This document shows, in pieces, positions 23,432 to 35,208 of a stretch of 64,000 nt of DNA. Under the pieces are notes generated by a model, which was not told the origin of the DNA, ran no database searches, and was given only the letters and a program-made list of their open reading frames with translations. How positions within the stretch are numbered: the stretch's first letter is position 1; the number at the start of each line of letters is the position of its first letter. The position numbers and the translations under genes were made by a program. Origin of the DNA: Anastatus disparis (Eukaryota > Arthropoda > Insecta > Hymenoptera > Eupelmidae); NCBI GenBank assembly GCA_017163975.1, contig JAFFSR010000316.1, positions 747,001 to 811,000 of the forward strand, in the 5' to 3' direction.

Positions 23432-24140
23432 AGTTAAGTAAATACCATTTAAAGGTCTAAATAATAAAGGTCTCAGGCTAGAAGTCATAAAATAATTCGA
23501 ATTTTTCAAATTTTTGGTCTAATAAATTTCTCGATCAATATTTTTCTCGAAAACTATCAACTTCGATATAAACTGGAGAGAATACTTTTTGTTGGAAATA
23601 ACATTTAGAACTTACATAAATTTTCGCAAATTGCAATATATAAATATTTAAGCTTATCTAATTGATTTAAACATACTTTTTGACATACCCAAAAACTGAC
23701 TGGGTTAAATGAGTTTTTTAAGGGCTTATCTTTTTTTTATTTTTTTATAAAAAAAAGCCAAGCTTCGAGTTGTGTAAATTTCTCAAAGTTACTTAATTTT
23801 GCGGAAAAGTCAGGAAAAATCGTTATTTTTGGCTACATCATGAGATTTATGATTTTTTTTTCGCAAAAAGTATTGAGTTTTAGAAGAAATTCATTGAAAC
23901 GTTTTTTATTGCAAATTTTGTGTTAAATACGTATCAATTTCAGTACATCATTATATATTTATTTGGCAGAACCAATATGGTGAATGAAAACGTCAAAAAA
24001 GTTTTAATTTCTATGACAAATTGTATACTGCGATTTTTGAGGTCGCTGTTTACAAATCCGTAATCAAATTATTTATTGTTTATTTTTATACATATCTAAA
24101 TGTTTTATATTTTAATAAATAAATGTCTATTTTTAATTTT
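23432..24140. other. No gene seen
   Basis: AT-rich sequence downstream of the transposase relic on the minus strand. No inverted terminal repeat of that element could be recognised here. Confidence 0.5.
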
Positions 24141-25684
24141 TTAAATATAAAAATATGGAAGAATATGATTATCAGCAGAGCAAAAATGATATTCTTCAAA
24201 AAAATGTTCCAAACACAAAGATTTTTTGCACCGAGAACATTGAACATTTTTACAACCACTAATCTCACAATGTGTGCCACATGAATCTCCAAAACTAAAA
24301 CTTACAGGATTTTCGAAATCTGCTGGTTTGTCAATTATGTATCCACTTTTATACCACGAATATCGGAAAAGATTTTGATATCTTGGCGATGAAAACTGAT
24401 TGTGAGCCAAAGATTGTAATTTGATAATATTATTTCTCATATGCAAATTTAAAACTTCATTAATTAAAATCACATTGTCTGAAAAATGTCTAGCATAGTT
24501 TTTTCATATTCTAAACCCATAAACATCTGAAGGTTGGATATTTCTAGTTGTTCATGTAGGTTAATTTGATAATGTACTTCTTTATTATGTGGTTTAGTTT
24601 CTTCTATAACTATTTGGCAATGACCGCTCCAAGAATCAATCAATAAAAGGCTTTTATGTCTAATATTAGGAAAGTATATTTCCTTTAACCACGTTTTAAA
24701 ATGTTCTGAAAATTTTATAATCTATTACAAATACGCGGAGAGAGTTAAAATAATTATTTTTATGAATGTCACATTACCTGAAGTTAATTTACCAGATTTT
24801 GAAGCTGTAACATATACATTTGTAGGCCTGAAGAGAGTAGATGAAACTACTGGCCCAAAAACTCCACTTTTCTCCTTTAAAACCATAAACAAAGGTGATA
24901 GTAATTTACCCTCGGCTGAAATAGTGGGCTGAACTGTATACCTGTGAGTAGTAGACGATATAGACTGTACAAGACATTGTACGTTCTTCTCTCCTTCAGT
25001 AGCCAATGTTCGGCCGGAGTGTATTTCCAACTAAAAACCGCTTTGATCAGAATTATATGTATTTTTAATTCCTATTGAGTCCATTAATCTTTGGACCGTC
25101 TCAACGAATGCCTTTTGTTTTGCCTCTAATTCTTGTTTTGTTTCTAAACTTTTCTTGGTAATAAATTTATTAGTTTTTTTGGAAACAATTCTATGAGCTT
25201 GTTTGAATTTCGAAAGCCAGTGTTTGGAAGCCTTCAATCTTATATCTTCATTTCCAATTAATTTTTGTGCTTGTAGGGCCCATTTTCTTAAATCATTGTC
25301 ATGTACTATCATTCCTGACTCTATAGCAGTTTTTAAATTTTCTATTGTGAAATCACAAATTTGCTCAATTTTTTCACGGTGTGTGCCATCTTGATTTGTT
25401 TGATCGAAATTTGTCGATCGAAAGTAACTTTTCTGAATTTTTGTTGAACTGATTGCAAAGATAAATCCTTTTTTTCCGCTTCTCCAATATTCCACCGCAT
25501 TTTTTTTATATTCAAAACTTACTGGTTCGTTGTCTATTGTGCACACATCCGTAGGTGCTTCAGGATCTTCAGAAAGAGTGTGTAACTCTTCGTCTTTTAC
25601 AATATGAGCACGAGCCTCTTTGAATTCTTCTTGAAAATGTAGTGATTTTTCTTGTATAATATCAAGATTGTTATACGATTTCAT
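24141..25684 (-). pseudogene. pogo/Tigger-like DDE transposase with one intron, decayed
   Basis: On the minus strand, exon 1 (25684-24778) encodes an N-terminal region, a CENP-B/Tc5-type helix-turn-helix ('DLRKWALQAQ...KASKHWLSKFKQAH') and 'YNSDQSGF' (first catalytic Asp). It continues with 'SATTHxYxxQPTISAEGKL'-type sequence, then 'NVYVTASKSGKLTS'. A 72-bp intron (24777-24706) has GTAATG and TTTCAG borders. Exon 2 reads 'TWLKEIYFPNIRHKSLLLID' (second Asp), then in a shifted frame 'IQPSDVYGFRI' (third Asp). The C-terminal frame 24141-24473 contains 'LQSLAHNQFSSPRYQNLFRY' and a Cys-rich end 'CSRCKKSLCLEHFFEEYHFC'. Breaks: in-frame TAG at 25031-25033, Trp-to-TGA near 24505 and a frameshift near 24560. 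All three catalytic Asp positions survive, but the gene is dead. Confidence 0.85.
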
Positions 25685-25689
25685 TAAAT

Positions 25690-27099
25690 CTAGGAGGATT
25701 GTTTGAAAATAATCTTTTATTTCTATTTCTTGTACATTGTAAGGAGTTCCCTCTATGTTTTAAAGTTTGAAAATAGGCAATTGAAAGATTAATTACATTT
25801 AGAGGATTGATTTTTATTGTGTTACAAAAATATTTAATAACTATAAATATTCAGTTGTTTTGGAAAGCAGCTTTTCAAAATTTTATTCACGTACATTTAT
25901 AATTTCAATATTAAAATTCTGTTTAGGTTTAAGTTTTTGGAAAAATTAAATCTCAAGAACGTCTGTGGAGAACTTCAAAACGTTTTTATATTCATAAGTA
26001 ATAATATATTATTTATCTGTTTTATATATCTAACGATCATTAAATGTTGACACTGCCATCACTTACATTAGACTGGCTGTAGCATCAAATGTAGTATGAA
26101 TGATTAGCTTGTAGTCATATGTCTTATCAATGAAAAGATACTGCTACATTCCGTACTTGAAGCCAAAACTCCAAAATTATATTTACATTATATATATTTT
26201 TTATCACACAGATAAAACTTATTTTTCCAACATATCTGACGTGACTTTTGATTTTGTGGTAAATAATGAATCGGAAGAACTTCATTTTTTTACATGTCGA
26301 AAAATAATAACAAAACATAAAAATTATAATTCATTTACTTTGATTCATTTATTCATTTGTTAAAGCTTCTTGATTTTTAATATTAAGTTATTGGATACCA
26401 TTCAACTTAAAGTTAGAATTTAATGTGCCGATGTAATTTAAATTAATAAATGACTTGAATTTTATGACTATAGCACAATTTATTTTAATTTCTTTGCAAT
26501 TTTTTGCCTATCGTAGTAGGCTGTATTAAGCAAAACGCTCTGTAACACAATACATGTGAAATTCGATACATAAATTTTAATACAGGAAATCACAAACTCG
26601 TTAGCTACAAAATTGTTAATTCGGTAAAAATTACAAATTAATTTTCTTACGTCAGAGAATGCGTAAATGAAATGTGAGACTTGCCTGTGAAAATTTTGAA
26701 TCGTACACATTTTTGTAAAACGGCACTGTCGAAAAACATCGTAATGACTGTTTGTATTTACTAATGTGACTGGGCTTCAAGTTAATAAAATGGGAGAAAA
26801 AAAAAATAGCTTAACCTATACTGTAGTTTGAATATTTGATGGATATTTAAAATTTAAAATTTGGATATCAAACCGTAGAAAAATTTTCTTGTAATAATTT
26901 CAGAGTAAACTTGTAACAATTTTTTAAATTATTTGTATTTGCAATTTTGTTAAAACTATTATTATTTGCTATATGCAGCATTTCATTAATGATTTTTTTG
27001 TCATCATCACTTTCTCTATCCAAAATTTTAAATTTTTTGAAATCTAAAATATGATTATAAGTTTTAAAATAAACAGCTGTGGAGTATTTTTTATTATAT
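25690..27099. other. AT-rich, no gene seen
   Basis: Several 60-80 codon frames exist, but none has a recognisable motif. This sequence lies between the pogo-like relic and the gypsy 3' LTR. I found no terminal repeat for either neighbour in it. Confidence 0.5.
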
Positions 27100-27404
27100 T
27101 GTTAGCCTCTACGCCTTGTAGAAGCTACGCTGTCGAGTTGATATTCAAGAAAGGAGCAGGTTGATGGTAGGTGCTCGAAAAAAAGAAAGAGATTTCTTTT
27201 GTTATAATAGAATGTGCGTTTATTACCTGAGGATGACAGGCTACTTATCTTACAAGAAGTCAAAAACGCTCTGATGACTCACTCCGCTCTTGCGTAACAC
27301 ATAGCTTACGCTTTTAGTCGCTTGCTTGCGCACCGCAGGTTGCGTGTGACACTTACATGCCTACCTACTCATACACACACACTCTCTATGCCTGTGTACC
27401 CACA
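27100..27404 (-). repeat. 3' LTR of gypsy element
   Basis: In plus orientation it begins 'tgttagcctctacgccttgt' and ends 'gtgtacccaca', giving TG...CA termini. Positions 27100-27287 match the partial LTR at 37442-37629. An AATAAA polyadenylation signal is present on the minus strand (complement of 'gtttattacc' near 27219). A short purine tract on the minus strand adjoins it (27409-27416). Confidence 0.9.
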
Positions 27405-27889
27405 GTACTCCCCCTAAATAACCATCCATGGTTATTTACATCAAAAGGAATTAATTTTTATTTTACATAAACAGTGGGTACTTTTTATTTTACATATGAT
27501 CTCTTTTACATTTTTTGTATATACTTACTCGCGCAATTACATTTGTTCTTATGCGATTATTCTCACACATGCACTCGTATGATTGTATTCATTCCACAAT
27601 TAAATTATGCAATTATTTTTACACATACACTCGCGTGCTTATGTTATTTTACATTTGTGTAATTACTCACGCAATTACTCATACTTTTCGCTTACGCAAT
27701 TACTCATGCTACGCCTTTACATAATTGTATTTATACATACGTAGTTCTAGTTACGTTTACATCAGCATACATTATTTACATAACTTTTTGACTACTTTTT
27801 ACATATGCGCATACAATTACTCTTTTACATACTTCTTAAGCTAGAAAATAACTTACTGTCTAAAAATCTTAACCTAACATGTACATTAT
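27405..27889. other. 3' non-coding part of gypsy element with short degenerate repeats
   Basis: The motif 'gcaattactcatac' and variants ('cgcaattacatttg', 'gcaattatttttac') recur several times between 27530 and 27700. The purine tract complementary to 'actccccct' (27408-27416) is the probable plus-strand primer. No protein is evident. Confidence 0.55.
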
Positions 27890-28257
27890 TTACAAATGTG
27901 GCTTCTTCTTGCCAGGATTCATTGGCATGTTATATAAGAATAAGTCCAGCACAGGGTCATCACCGATGAAGAGCGATGGTTTCTTGAATTCGTGTTCTTG
28001 TGCGTTCTTCATCGCGTTCTTCTCACCGGCTCTGCTGGCAGCATTAATCTTACCCATACATTGCTGCGTATATGGATCTATGAACTCATACAGATAAACC
28101 TCCGCTAATCTGTACTCAGCTTTCTTTGTGAGATCATGCGTCTCATTGATTTTGCACAATAGGCCTCTGGCCAATTCTTCCAAGAAAACATCCTGGCTCG
28201 GCTGACGGTACTCTTTAGCGATAAAAATATCAGAAGAGAGCCTAATCAGCTTCGCCT
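27890..28257 (-). CDS. Small third ORF of the gypsy element, preceded by a splice-acceptor-like site
   Basis: The minus-strand frame is open from 28257 to 27890 (about 122 codons). If translation starts at the first ATG it is 97 residues (28183-27890). It reads 'LIRLSSDIFIAKEYRQPSQD' and 'AEYRLAEVYLYEFIDPYTQQ', with no stop. Just upstream the minus strand has 'gttatatatag|gcgaag', which resembles a splice acceptor. The product is not an envelope protein: no signal peptide or transmembrane segment is visible. I do not recognise a family. Its intactness next to a damaged pol is notable but the frame is short. Confidence 0.45.
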
Positions 28258-28394
28258 ATATATAACAAAAGAAAACAAACATTATTAATATAACGCATTA
28301 CAATATTGCCTAAAATTAATCACATTTCTCTTTAAAGTGAGACACTGTTGTACAAAATCTAACTTTCTTAATACCCTTCTCATTCTTTTTACAA

Positions 28395-29936
28395 TTATTT
28401 TTTTGTATTTAACATTATGCTATCGATTTTTCTACGCCTCAAAATGTTGGGTATAAACCTCTCTCTCTTTTTACTATTTCCCTTATCTTTTTCGCTACCT
28501 ATCGTTTCGTGCTCTACCCTGTTACCGGTTTCTATTTCTTTGTCATTTGTTACGTTACCTGTATCATTACACGTATCCGTAATGTCTACTTGCTCATTAT
28601 TGAGCTCGTCGAAATCGCTATTATCCGCCTCGTTACGGTTATATTCTGGTACCTCCTGTGTCGGGTTACCTTCGTCCAATGCTTCATATTCCTCACCACT
28701 TGCGGGTGGAACTTCGTCATGAATCTGAGCTTCCGTTACTATGACGTTTTCTTCCTCTATTCTATTATTATTCTCGCTCAGTTCTCCGTTGCTACTATTC
28801 GTTTGGCTACTACTCTGAGCTGCCACTCCCCTGCCTACTTCGCTTTCTTGTGGCTCAATTTCATTAGCTAGAAAATAGGCCGGTTTCAACCTTTCTACGT
28901 TCACCGTTACGTCTTTATCTCCTTTTCTTATGACGTAATTACGGCCATTTTCATGCCTAGAGATGACCTTATATGGCCCTGAATACAGTTGCACAAGAGG
29001 TGGTTTAACTGCTTTTATCTTTTCTAACACATGAGTACAGTTTGCCAAATCCTTGAATACAAATGTTTTCCCTGAGTGGTTATGTACCACAGGTACGAGT
29101 TTGACCTGCCTCATGTACTCTCTAAACTCTGCCAAAAATAAATCTTGTTCTCTAACATCTGTCTCTCTGAACTCGCACATGTCACCTGGTATAGTGAGCG
29201 TTGTTCCGTAAAGAAATTCCGCTGGGCTGGCCTCCGTGTCTTTTCTTAAACGCGTTCTTAACCCTAATAAAACAGTTGAGAGGGTTCTAGTCCAATCCCG
29301 ACCTTCCATATGGCACATCAATGCTGCCTTAAGATCACGGTGCCATCGCTCAACCATGCCGTTCACGGCTGGATGGTATGCCGTAGTACGTATTCTCTTA
29401 CATCCTATCAGCTGCAGTAGTGCCTGAAACATGCTGGACTCAAACTGTCTGCCTTGATCTGTAGTGATGATGACAGGTGCACCAAAACGAGACACCCACG
29501 TGTCATAAAAAGCGCGTGCTACAGAAGAAGCCGATGCATCGTATACGGGCACCGCCTTCGGCCACCTAGTATACCTGTCTATCATGGTCACAAGATATCT
29601 GTAACCTTCGCTAGACGGCAACGGACCAACTAAGTCGACATGAACGTGGGCGAACCGTCCATCTAGTTCGCTAAACTCCATAGGTAAAAACTTGTTTTCC
29701 CTAGTAACTTTCGATCGTTGGCACTCCATGCATGCTCTGCACCAAGATGTTATCTGTCTGATCATATTTGGCCATACGTACTGCTTTCTTATCATCTTAC
29801 TAGTTGACCTAGCAGATGGATGTGCTTTGCTGTGGAAGAGTTCAAAGATGACTGCTCTCAGCGCCTCCGGTATATACGGCCTGAGGGAGTCTTGTGCTAT
29901 TTCGCAATAAAATGAAAGCCAGCGGCTTCCACTCAT
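28395..29936 (-). CDS. pol: Gypsy integrase and C-terminal tail
   Basis: This intact 513-codon frame encodes the zinc-binding H2C2 domain ('FHSKAHPSARSTSK' then 'CRACMECQRSK'). The catalytic core has 'HVHVDLVGPLPSS' (Asp), 'IITTDQGRQFES' (Asp) and 'NGMVERWHRDLK' (Glu). A C-terminal domain with 'LYSGPYKVISRHENGRNYVI' follows, then a long acidic, Asn/Glu-rich tail ending 'FIPNILRRRKIDSI'. The N-terminal residues up to about 'EIAQDSL' are a fusion produced by a deletion of the end of RNase H (junction about 29890-29920). The integrase joins element cDNA to host DNA in the nucleus. The D,D,E triad is present. Confidence 0.9.
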   Translation of the reverse strand: MSGSRWLSFYCEIAQDSLRPYIPEALRAVIFELFHSKAHPSARSTSKMIRKQYVWPNMIRQITSWCRACMECQRSKVTRENKFLPMEFSELDGRFAHVHVDLVGPLPSSEGYRYLVTMIDRYTRWPKAVPVYDASASSVARAFYDTWVSRFGAPVIITTDQGRQFESSMFQALLQLIGCKRIRTTAYHPAVNGMVERWHRDLKAALMCHMEGRDWTRTLSTVLLGLRTRLRKDTEASPAEFLYGTTLTIPGDMCEFRETDVREQDLFLAEFREYMRQVKLVPVVHNHSGKTFVFKDLANCTHVLEKIKAVKPPLVQLYSGPYKVISRHENGRNYVIRKGDKDVTVNVERLKPAYFLANEIEPQESEVGRGVAAQSSSQTNSSNGELSENNNRIEEENVIVTEAQIHDEVPPASGEEYEALDEGNPTQEVPEYNRNEADNSDFDELNNEQVDITDTCNDTGNVTNDKEIETGNRVEHETIGSEKDKGNSKKRERFIPNILRRRKIDSIMLNTKK

Positions 29937-30174
29937 TTCCTATTCTCTGTTTCAACGCTGCGCCCATCGCGAAATTCGACGCATCCGTAACTAACCTAAT
30001 TTCCGCATTCTTAGCCGGAAATGCAAGATACGCAATATTCGCTAATTCTTCTTTTATTGTCTTGAATGCTCGTTCTGCTTCTTCGGTCCATTCTACGGGT
30101 CTTTTATCCTTTTTCTTAATATCCTTTATCATAGCTACTAGGTGTCTCTGTACCTCCGCGGCTCTTGGTATGCT
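29842..30174 (-). pseudogene. pol: Gypsy RNase H remnant
   Basis: 'WTEEAERAFKTIKEELA' and 'IRLVTDASNFAMGAALKQRI' are the usual start of the retroelement RNase H, with the first catalytic Asp in TDAS. The sequence then breaks at 'KPLAFIL', so the remaining catalytic residues are missing. It follows the RT in the same frame after an in-frame TAA at 30175-30177. Confidence 0.8.
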
Positions 30175-31031
30175 TTATCTATAAAAGTTTACCATTCCCA
30201 GAAATCGACGCATCTTGTCTTTTGTCTGGGGCTTCTTAAAGGCTTGTATCGCCTCGACCTTAGATGGATCTGGTTTGAATCCATTTCTGTCGATGAGATG
30301 GCCCAAGAAGATAAGTTTATCGACTCCAAACTGACATTTATCTATGTTCAGTTTGAGGTGAAACTTCTCCAACTTCTCTAGGACGACTTCAAGATGTTCT
30401 TGGTGCTCCTTGTCTGATGAAGATGCAATCAAGATATCATCAACGAATGCGAACACAAAGTCTAGGTCGCCCACGGCCTGGTTTATGTATCGCTGAAATG
30501 TCTGCGCAGCATTTCGAAATCCGAATGTCATCACTAGGAACTCATAAAGTCCGAATGGAGTCGTCATCGCTGTCTTTGGTACATCCTCTGGGAAAATAGG
30601 AATCTGCAGGAATGCCTTTTCCAAATCGAGTGCGGAAAAAATAGTTTTTTCTTCTAAATTATATGCGAAGTCCTGGAGAATGGGAATTGGGTACTTATCT
30701 GGCACCGTGACTGTGTTCAACTTTCTATAGTCGCCACAGATCCTCCACTCACCATTATTTTGGGGACCATATGGATAGGTGTAGCCCAAGGGCTTTTTGA
30801 AGGTTGGCAAATGCCTTCCTTACACCACCTCTTAAACTCCTGCTTTGCCGCCTGCAGCTTATCAGGTGCCAATCTGCGCGGTTTCTGCGCTACTGGCGGT
30901 CCCACTGTGGTAATGTGGTGGTACACATCTATTTTTCTTTTAATTTTCGGCTTTTCAAGCCCAAGCACCGATGGAAATTCTTTTATTATATGTGCGTACC
31001 TATTCCTCGGGTCTATTAACGACACTTGCAC
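30175..31031 (-). pseudogene. pol: Gypsy reverse transcriptase
   Basis: The upstream frame (31031-30717) has 'HHITTVGPPVAQKPRRLAPD' and 'SKSPWATPIHMVPK'. A one-base loss in a C/A run near 30765 shifts to the frame 30810-30175. That frame reads 'GEWRICGDYRKLN', 'FSALDLEKAFLQIP', 'TTPFGLYEFLVMTFGFRNAA', the catalytic 'FVFAFVDDILIAS' (F-V-D-D box) and 'LIFLGHLI'. The RT catalytic Asp pair is intact. The frameshift and the stop after 'MVNFYR' inactivate the polyprotein. Confidence 0.9.
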
Positions 31032-31034
31032 ATA

Positions 31035-31340
31035 CGTTACTTTCTTTGCCGTGCCTGCGACTTACTCACCCGTTTTTGCATTCACGAGCTCCCGTCGGGT
31101 CAGATCTGGGAGTAAATGGTAGTGCTGAATGACGTCGCCACCTAGTATCGCATATGGTACGTCTGCTACAATGAACGTCCATTTGATCTTATTCTTAAAC
31201 CCGAAGTCTAATTCCCTATATATTACACCATATGTGTTTATTTGCGTATTATTTGCTGCGTATAATTTAACGCGCGTTGCTTTCTTTTTACTATTCTTTC
31301 CTTTCGGAACTAACGATACTTCCGCACCCGTATCTACCAA
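31035..31340 (-). pseudogene. pol: Gypsy aspartic protease
   Basis: The frame contains the active-site 'LVDTGAEVSLVP', and toward the end 'YAILGGDVIQHYHLLPDLTR', matching the DTG and ILG motifs of retropepsins. It ends in a TGA after 'NAKTGE', but the same frame continues into the RT. The TGA therefore looks like a point mutation (CGA-type codon) rather than a natural end. Confidence 0.85.
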
Positions 31341-31858
31341 AAAGGTTTCGTTTACTAATTTATCTACGTGGAGGCGTATTCCTTCCGTGTCCGACGAGGT
31401 TGCCCCCTCTACCCGCCGCGCCGGTTCGAGAGTTTAAATGTTCTCTATCTCTACTATTACTTCGCGTTTGGTTCTTTTCTTTTCCAACGCTATTGCTTCT
31501 TGCTACTTCGCGGTTGGGTGATTTAGACCCTTGTCTTTTTCTATCAATAGTAGGTGGAACGGACTCCTGCCTCTTCTCGTAATTAATCCAATCACAGGGC
31601 TCTAAACATTTATACGCGTTTTTTCCGTATTTCGCATGGTATACACAATAACGTTTACTGTTATTTCGATTGTTGGTTCGCTAGCGTCCTCCACCTCTAA
31701 ACTCGTTCCCTACTTTACCGAGCGTCTTTTTGATAACTGCTTCGATATGAGCTTTAATACCTACATTATCCGTGTACGGTCTATCATTTTCTTTTTTACC
31801 ATGATTTACTATGCTAACCATTTTACCGACCTCTTCTTCGCATTTATTCTTATATACT
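31341..31858 (-). pseudogene. gag: Gypsy gag C-terminus with zinc-knuckle-like motif
   Basis: In the frame continuing gag there is a Cys/His motif 'CVYHAKYGKNAYKCLEPCDW' (31588-31647). It resembles the C-H-C-C nucleocapsid motif of insect gypsy elements (CxxHxxxGxxAxxC). It is flanked by Arg/Asn/Ser-rich sequence. An in-frame stop lies near 31680. Confidence 0.7.
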
Positions 31859-32779
31859 TCATCTGCGTTTTTTTACCACGATTCCTTCGTTTCTTAAATT
31901 TATTTCTCCCACCAGGTGCGATTTAATGCTGGGTGGAAGATTATATTTCCATACCATTAAGATAACCTCGCGTTCTATTATACCGTCTGCTACGTCGAGC
32001 AATTCTCTTAAATATTCCGATGGCTTTTCTCCGTACGCTCGACATTTTCTGAATAATTTATTAAACCTCTCTTCTTGTGACTGTCCATAAGTCTCCATGA
32101 GGTATTTCTTCAACCCGTTATATCTATTTCCCGGCTTTAATGTTTTTACTAAATTTGATGTTTCGCGAATTACGTCACTATCTAAATTATTTATGAGTAA
32201 TACGAACGCTACGCTCTCGTCCGTAACATTTTGCATTTTAGCCTGGGCTTCAAATAAGTTAAACCACGTTTCCGGATTATGTTTCCGGAAGGGAAAATTA
32301 ATTTGACGGTTTTGCATGAGGTTACTGGGTACTACTATGTTAGTGCGTTGTCCACCTAAACTAAATTTATTTTGCGCGTCGTCAATATTCTCTTTATTTG
32401 CGTGCGTCAGTATTTGCTCGTTGTTATGCACATCGTGTGCTTCTAACCTTTCTCCCGGTTTATTTCGGTCTAACTCGAGCATTTCTATTCTTTTTATTAA
32501 AAATCGCATATTCGTTTCATAATGTTTCTTTATTTCTAATAACTGTTTTTTATAATAATCTTCTACTTTCCTCGTAGCGCTCGCTCCTAGTATACTACTA
32601 CTATTCATTGTCTCTTGATCCGCAAGAGCTCTGTTATTATCTACCTGATTTCGAAACGCGTCTCGTTCTCTATTATTAGGCGTGCTATTATATATACTAG
32701 CTACGGCGTCGTCAGTACCGCCATTTACGTTCTGTAGCGTATTCTCGGTAGCCATTTTGTGATTCGAGGTTTTATACAA
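31859..32779 (-). CDS. gag: Gypsy Gag, N-terminal and capsid part
   Basis: This 306-codon frame has a basic/Asn-rich N-terminus and a heptad-rich segment ('KQLLEIKKHYETNMRFLIKR'). It then has 'FRKHNPETWFNLFEAQAKMQ' and 'YLMETYGQSQEERFNKLFRK', the conserved capsid region of arthropod gypsy Gag (DUF7041-like, from memory). It ends early because of an indel in a run of seven A near 31868. The next frame continues 'ADEVYKNKCEEE'. Gag packages element RNA into cytoplasmic particles. The ATG within 'HKMATENT' (near 32755) may be the natural start. Confidence 0.85.
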   Translation of the reverse strand: MYKTSNHKMATENTLQNVNGGTDDAVASIYNSTPNNRERDAFRNQVDNNRALADQETMNSSSILGASATRKVEDYYKKQLLEIKKHYETNMRFLIKRIEMLELDRNKPGERLEAHDVHNNEQILTHANKENIDDAQNKFSLGGQRTNIVVPSNLMQNRQINFPFRKHNPETWFNLFEAQAKMQNVTDESVAFVLLINNLDSDVIRETSNLVKTLKPGNRYNGLKKYLMETYGQSQEERFNKLFRKCRAYGEKPSEYLRELLDVADGIIEREVILMVWKYNLPPSIKSHLVGEINLRNEGIVVKKRR

Positions 32780-33978
32780 TACAAAACAATCCTCGCTATA
32801 AATTTTAACCGACCTTGATCGATATTACTCAGTCTTACGTTGACTAGATTCAATAAATACAACACGCAATGAATAAATAATTAAATTAACAAGACATTAA
32901 AATAAATAAATAAATAGCTTACACGAACGATCAATAAATGTTCACGGTAATACAAACATTTAAAATAAATAAATAAATAAACAAATAATACACGTTACAC
33001 GACCGTTAAAATAAATAATGACGAAACACAATGTTTAAATACGTGAATAAACAATTGCTTAAAATTATCGACCAAGGTTGATTGCGATAGGTGTAAAAGG
33101 CCTACGCAAAATACAACATCAATAAAATCACAGAAAACTATTTACAATTTGGAAAATCGCCGTTAATTCGTCCCGTGTGCGCGGGCAATACGATTCTTAT
33201 TTACTTTTAGCGTCTTACCGACATGCACGACCTCCGCATGACCCTTTGGGAACACCTAAGAGCTACACAAACGTAAGGGTTAGAATGTATCTCTCAAGGT
33301 CATACATCGGCCCATAACATGCCAGCAATCATACTTTTAACTCTTTGTTCGTTATACTTACGAAAATTTTTGTTTCTCACGCGCACACGCGACTCACCCA
33401 CGAATCACCTCTATCTAACCTTAAAATAACCGTCGCGTCTCGACTTTTCTACGCGTTTCTCGCTAACCGCTTTACTTTACCCGCACAACCGAATCACTTT
33501 TTTGCTTTTGCACTTTTATTTTCTTCTTACTCTGTTTTTTTTTCTTCGTTATTACCAGTTTTACCCTTTTCTAATTTTTTTTTTTTACTTATATTCGCGT
33601 CTTTGCACATATTTTCTTATTTCTTATTTCCTTACGTATAACTTCCCCCTTTTTTTCTATGAAGGAAGAGAGAGAGAGATTTCCTATACTCCCCCCAGTC
33701 TGCACGTTCTATCTCTTATTACAAAAAAGGAAAAAGAAAAATTTATAAAAGGCATATGACTGCCGGCAACCGACGCAGCCACGACTCGTGGACAAAGAGA
33801 CGAACAAATTCGATGGTTTGCACCACGCGCCGAGTCTACACCGGCACCAACCGTCCTCTTAAGAATATTAAAACCATTAAAAGAAAACAAAATATCCACT
33901 ATTCTCTCTCCCACGTGCAGCTGGAGAAAGCCAGTCTCTCACTTACTCTGCTATATCTATTCTGTTAGTACATGTACA
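32780..33978. other. 5' leader of the gypsy element
   Basis: Untranslated leader between gag and the nested insertion. Several 70-100 codon frames exist on the plus strand, but they are antisense to the element and have no motif. A C/T-rich block lies at about 33500-33690 in plus orientation. Confidence 0.5.
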
Positions 33979-34986
33979 TTAGGGTGTCCCTTATTTACCA
34001 ATGTTTTTTTTTCGTTGTGCCGCCCCCTAGATCTTTAATTTATGCTAAAAAATGAAGATTCTACTCAGAAAAAGTGAGAAAAAGACGTTTTAAACCGTGC
34101 CTATTTCGCAAAACGAGATTTTAGTTCACGTATACGCGTTATACTTAATCTAACGTATTTCATTTCTCTACTATGTTTAAAAAGAGCTTTAAACAGTTCA
34201 ACTATTACATTTTTTCATGTAAAATTTGGCATAGAATTCGAATTTTCACTCATTTTAAATCAAAACGTACATATAGTAAGGTAAGAGACACTTTTACATC
34301 AGTTAAGGTCAGTTTTTTTAATGATTATTTGTTTTTTATTAATAATGAATGTTATTTATGATTTGTCTGATTATTTTGAGTAATAATTTTTAGAATAATA
34401 GACATGAAAATTCACAAAACGAATGAATCAACATACTTTGTATATTTCAAAATGTCGGAAACACGTAAAAGCGAATGGGCGTGTACGTAAAATTCACCAA
34501 AATTCTCAAAAAATATTAGCACTCAATAATTAGACTTTATAGTATATTTTTTTATATAAAAATTTATTCAGAATATATTGACAAAATATTAAAATATGAT
34601 TAAAATTGTTAATTAACCTTATTATTCGAAACATATGTACAAAAGCTATTGAAATTCTGAGTTAGGAATTGATCACGAAAAAAAACAGGTAACGGCTAGC
34701 TATCGGGGATGGTAACCTCCGAGAATTAGGCACCCGGTTTATAAATATTGTGATTACCCAAATATGAAAATGATTGTGCTTCACCTGCATCTTCGATTCT
34801 CGATAAAATCATAATTGTACATCTTTTTATTTTTTTGTAAATCGAAAATGAGTTTTGGGTGCTGAAATAAGTTTCGAATTGATTCAATCGGTAGTTATTG
34901 TCTTCATATTGGTTTTGATCATAACAATGAATTGCGCGTCTTTTGAGCTTTAAGATTATATCATCATTAGCAGTGTGTCCAATTAA

Positions 34987-35147
34987 GGCCCGAATTTATA
35001 GTCGACACTTGGCACTCAGCACTCAGTTTACATGTAACAAACATCATTCTATCTTATTCTACTTCCATAAGAAAAATAAGGATAGAATGATGTTTGTTAC
35101 ATGTAAACTGAGTGCTGAGTGCCAAGTGTCGACTATAAATTCGGGCC
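34987..35147. mobile_element. 161-bp near-perfect hairpin MITE with TAA duplication
   Basis: The arms 'ggcccgaatttatagtcgac...ttggcactcagcactcag...' are almost perfectly complementary over ~75 bp. TAA flanks both sides (34984-34986 and 35148-35150). A 3-bp TAA/TTA target duplication with termini starting GG fits PIF/Harbinger-type MITEs. Confidence 0.85.
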
Positions 35148-35208
35148 TAAGAAATTATAGCTTTAATAATATTTTAATTTTTCTATGACAACCGTAACGA
35201 AAATCCAT

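Noticed and set aside
23432..26770. Terminal inverted repeats for the pogo-like transposase
   Set aside because: No matching pair could be found by eye on either side of the gene.
28417..31582. Plus-strand frames of 60-120 codons
   Set aside because: They are antisense to gypsy pol. No independent motif was found.
33345..33759. Plus-strand Phe/Leu-rich frames of 85-98 codons
   Set aside because: They lie in the gypsy leader over a T/C-rich block and have hydrophobic low-complexity composition only.
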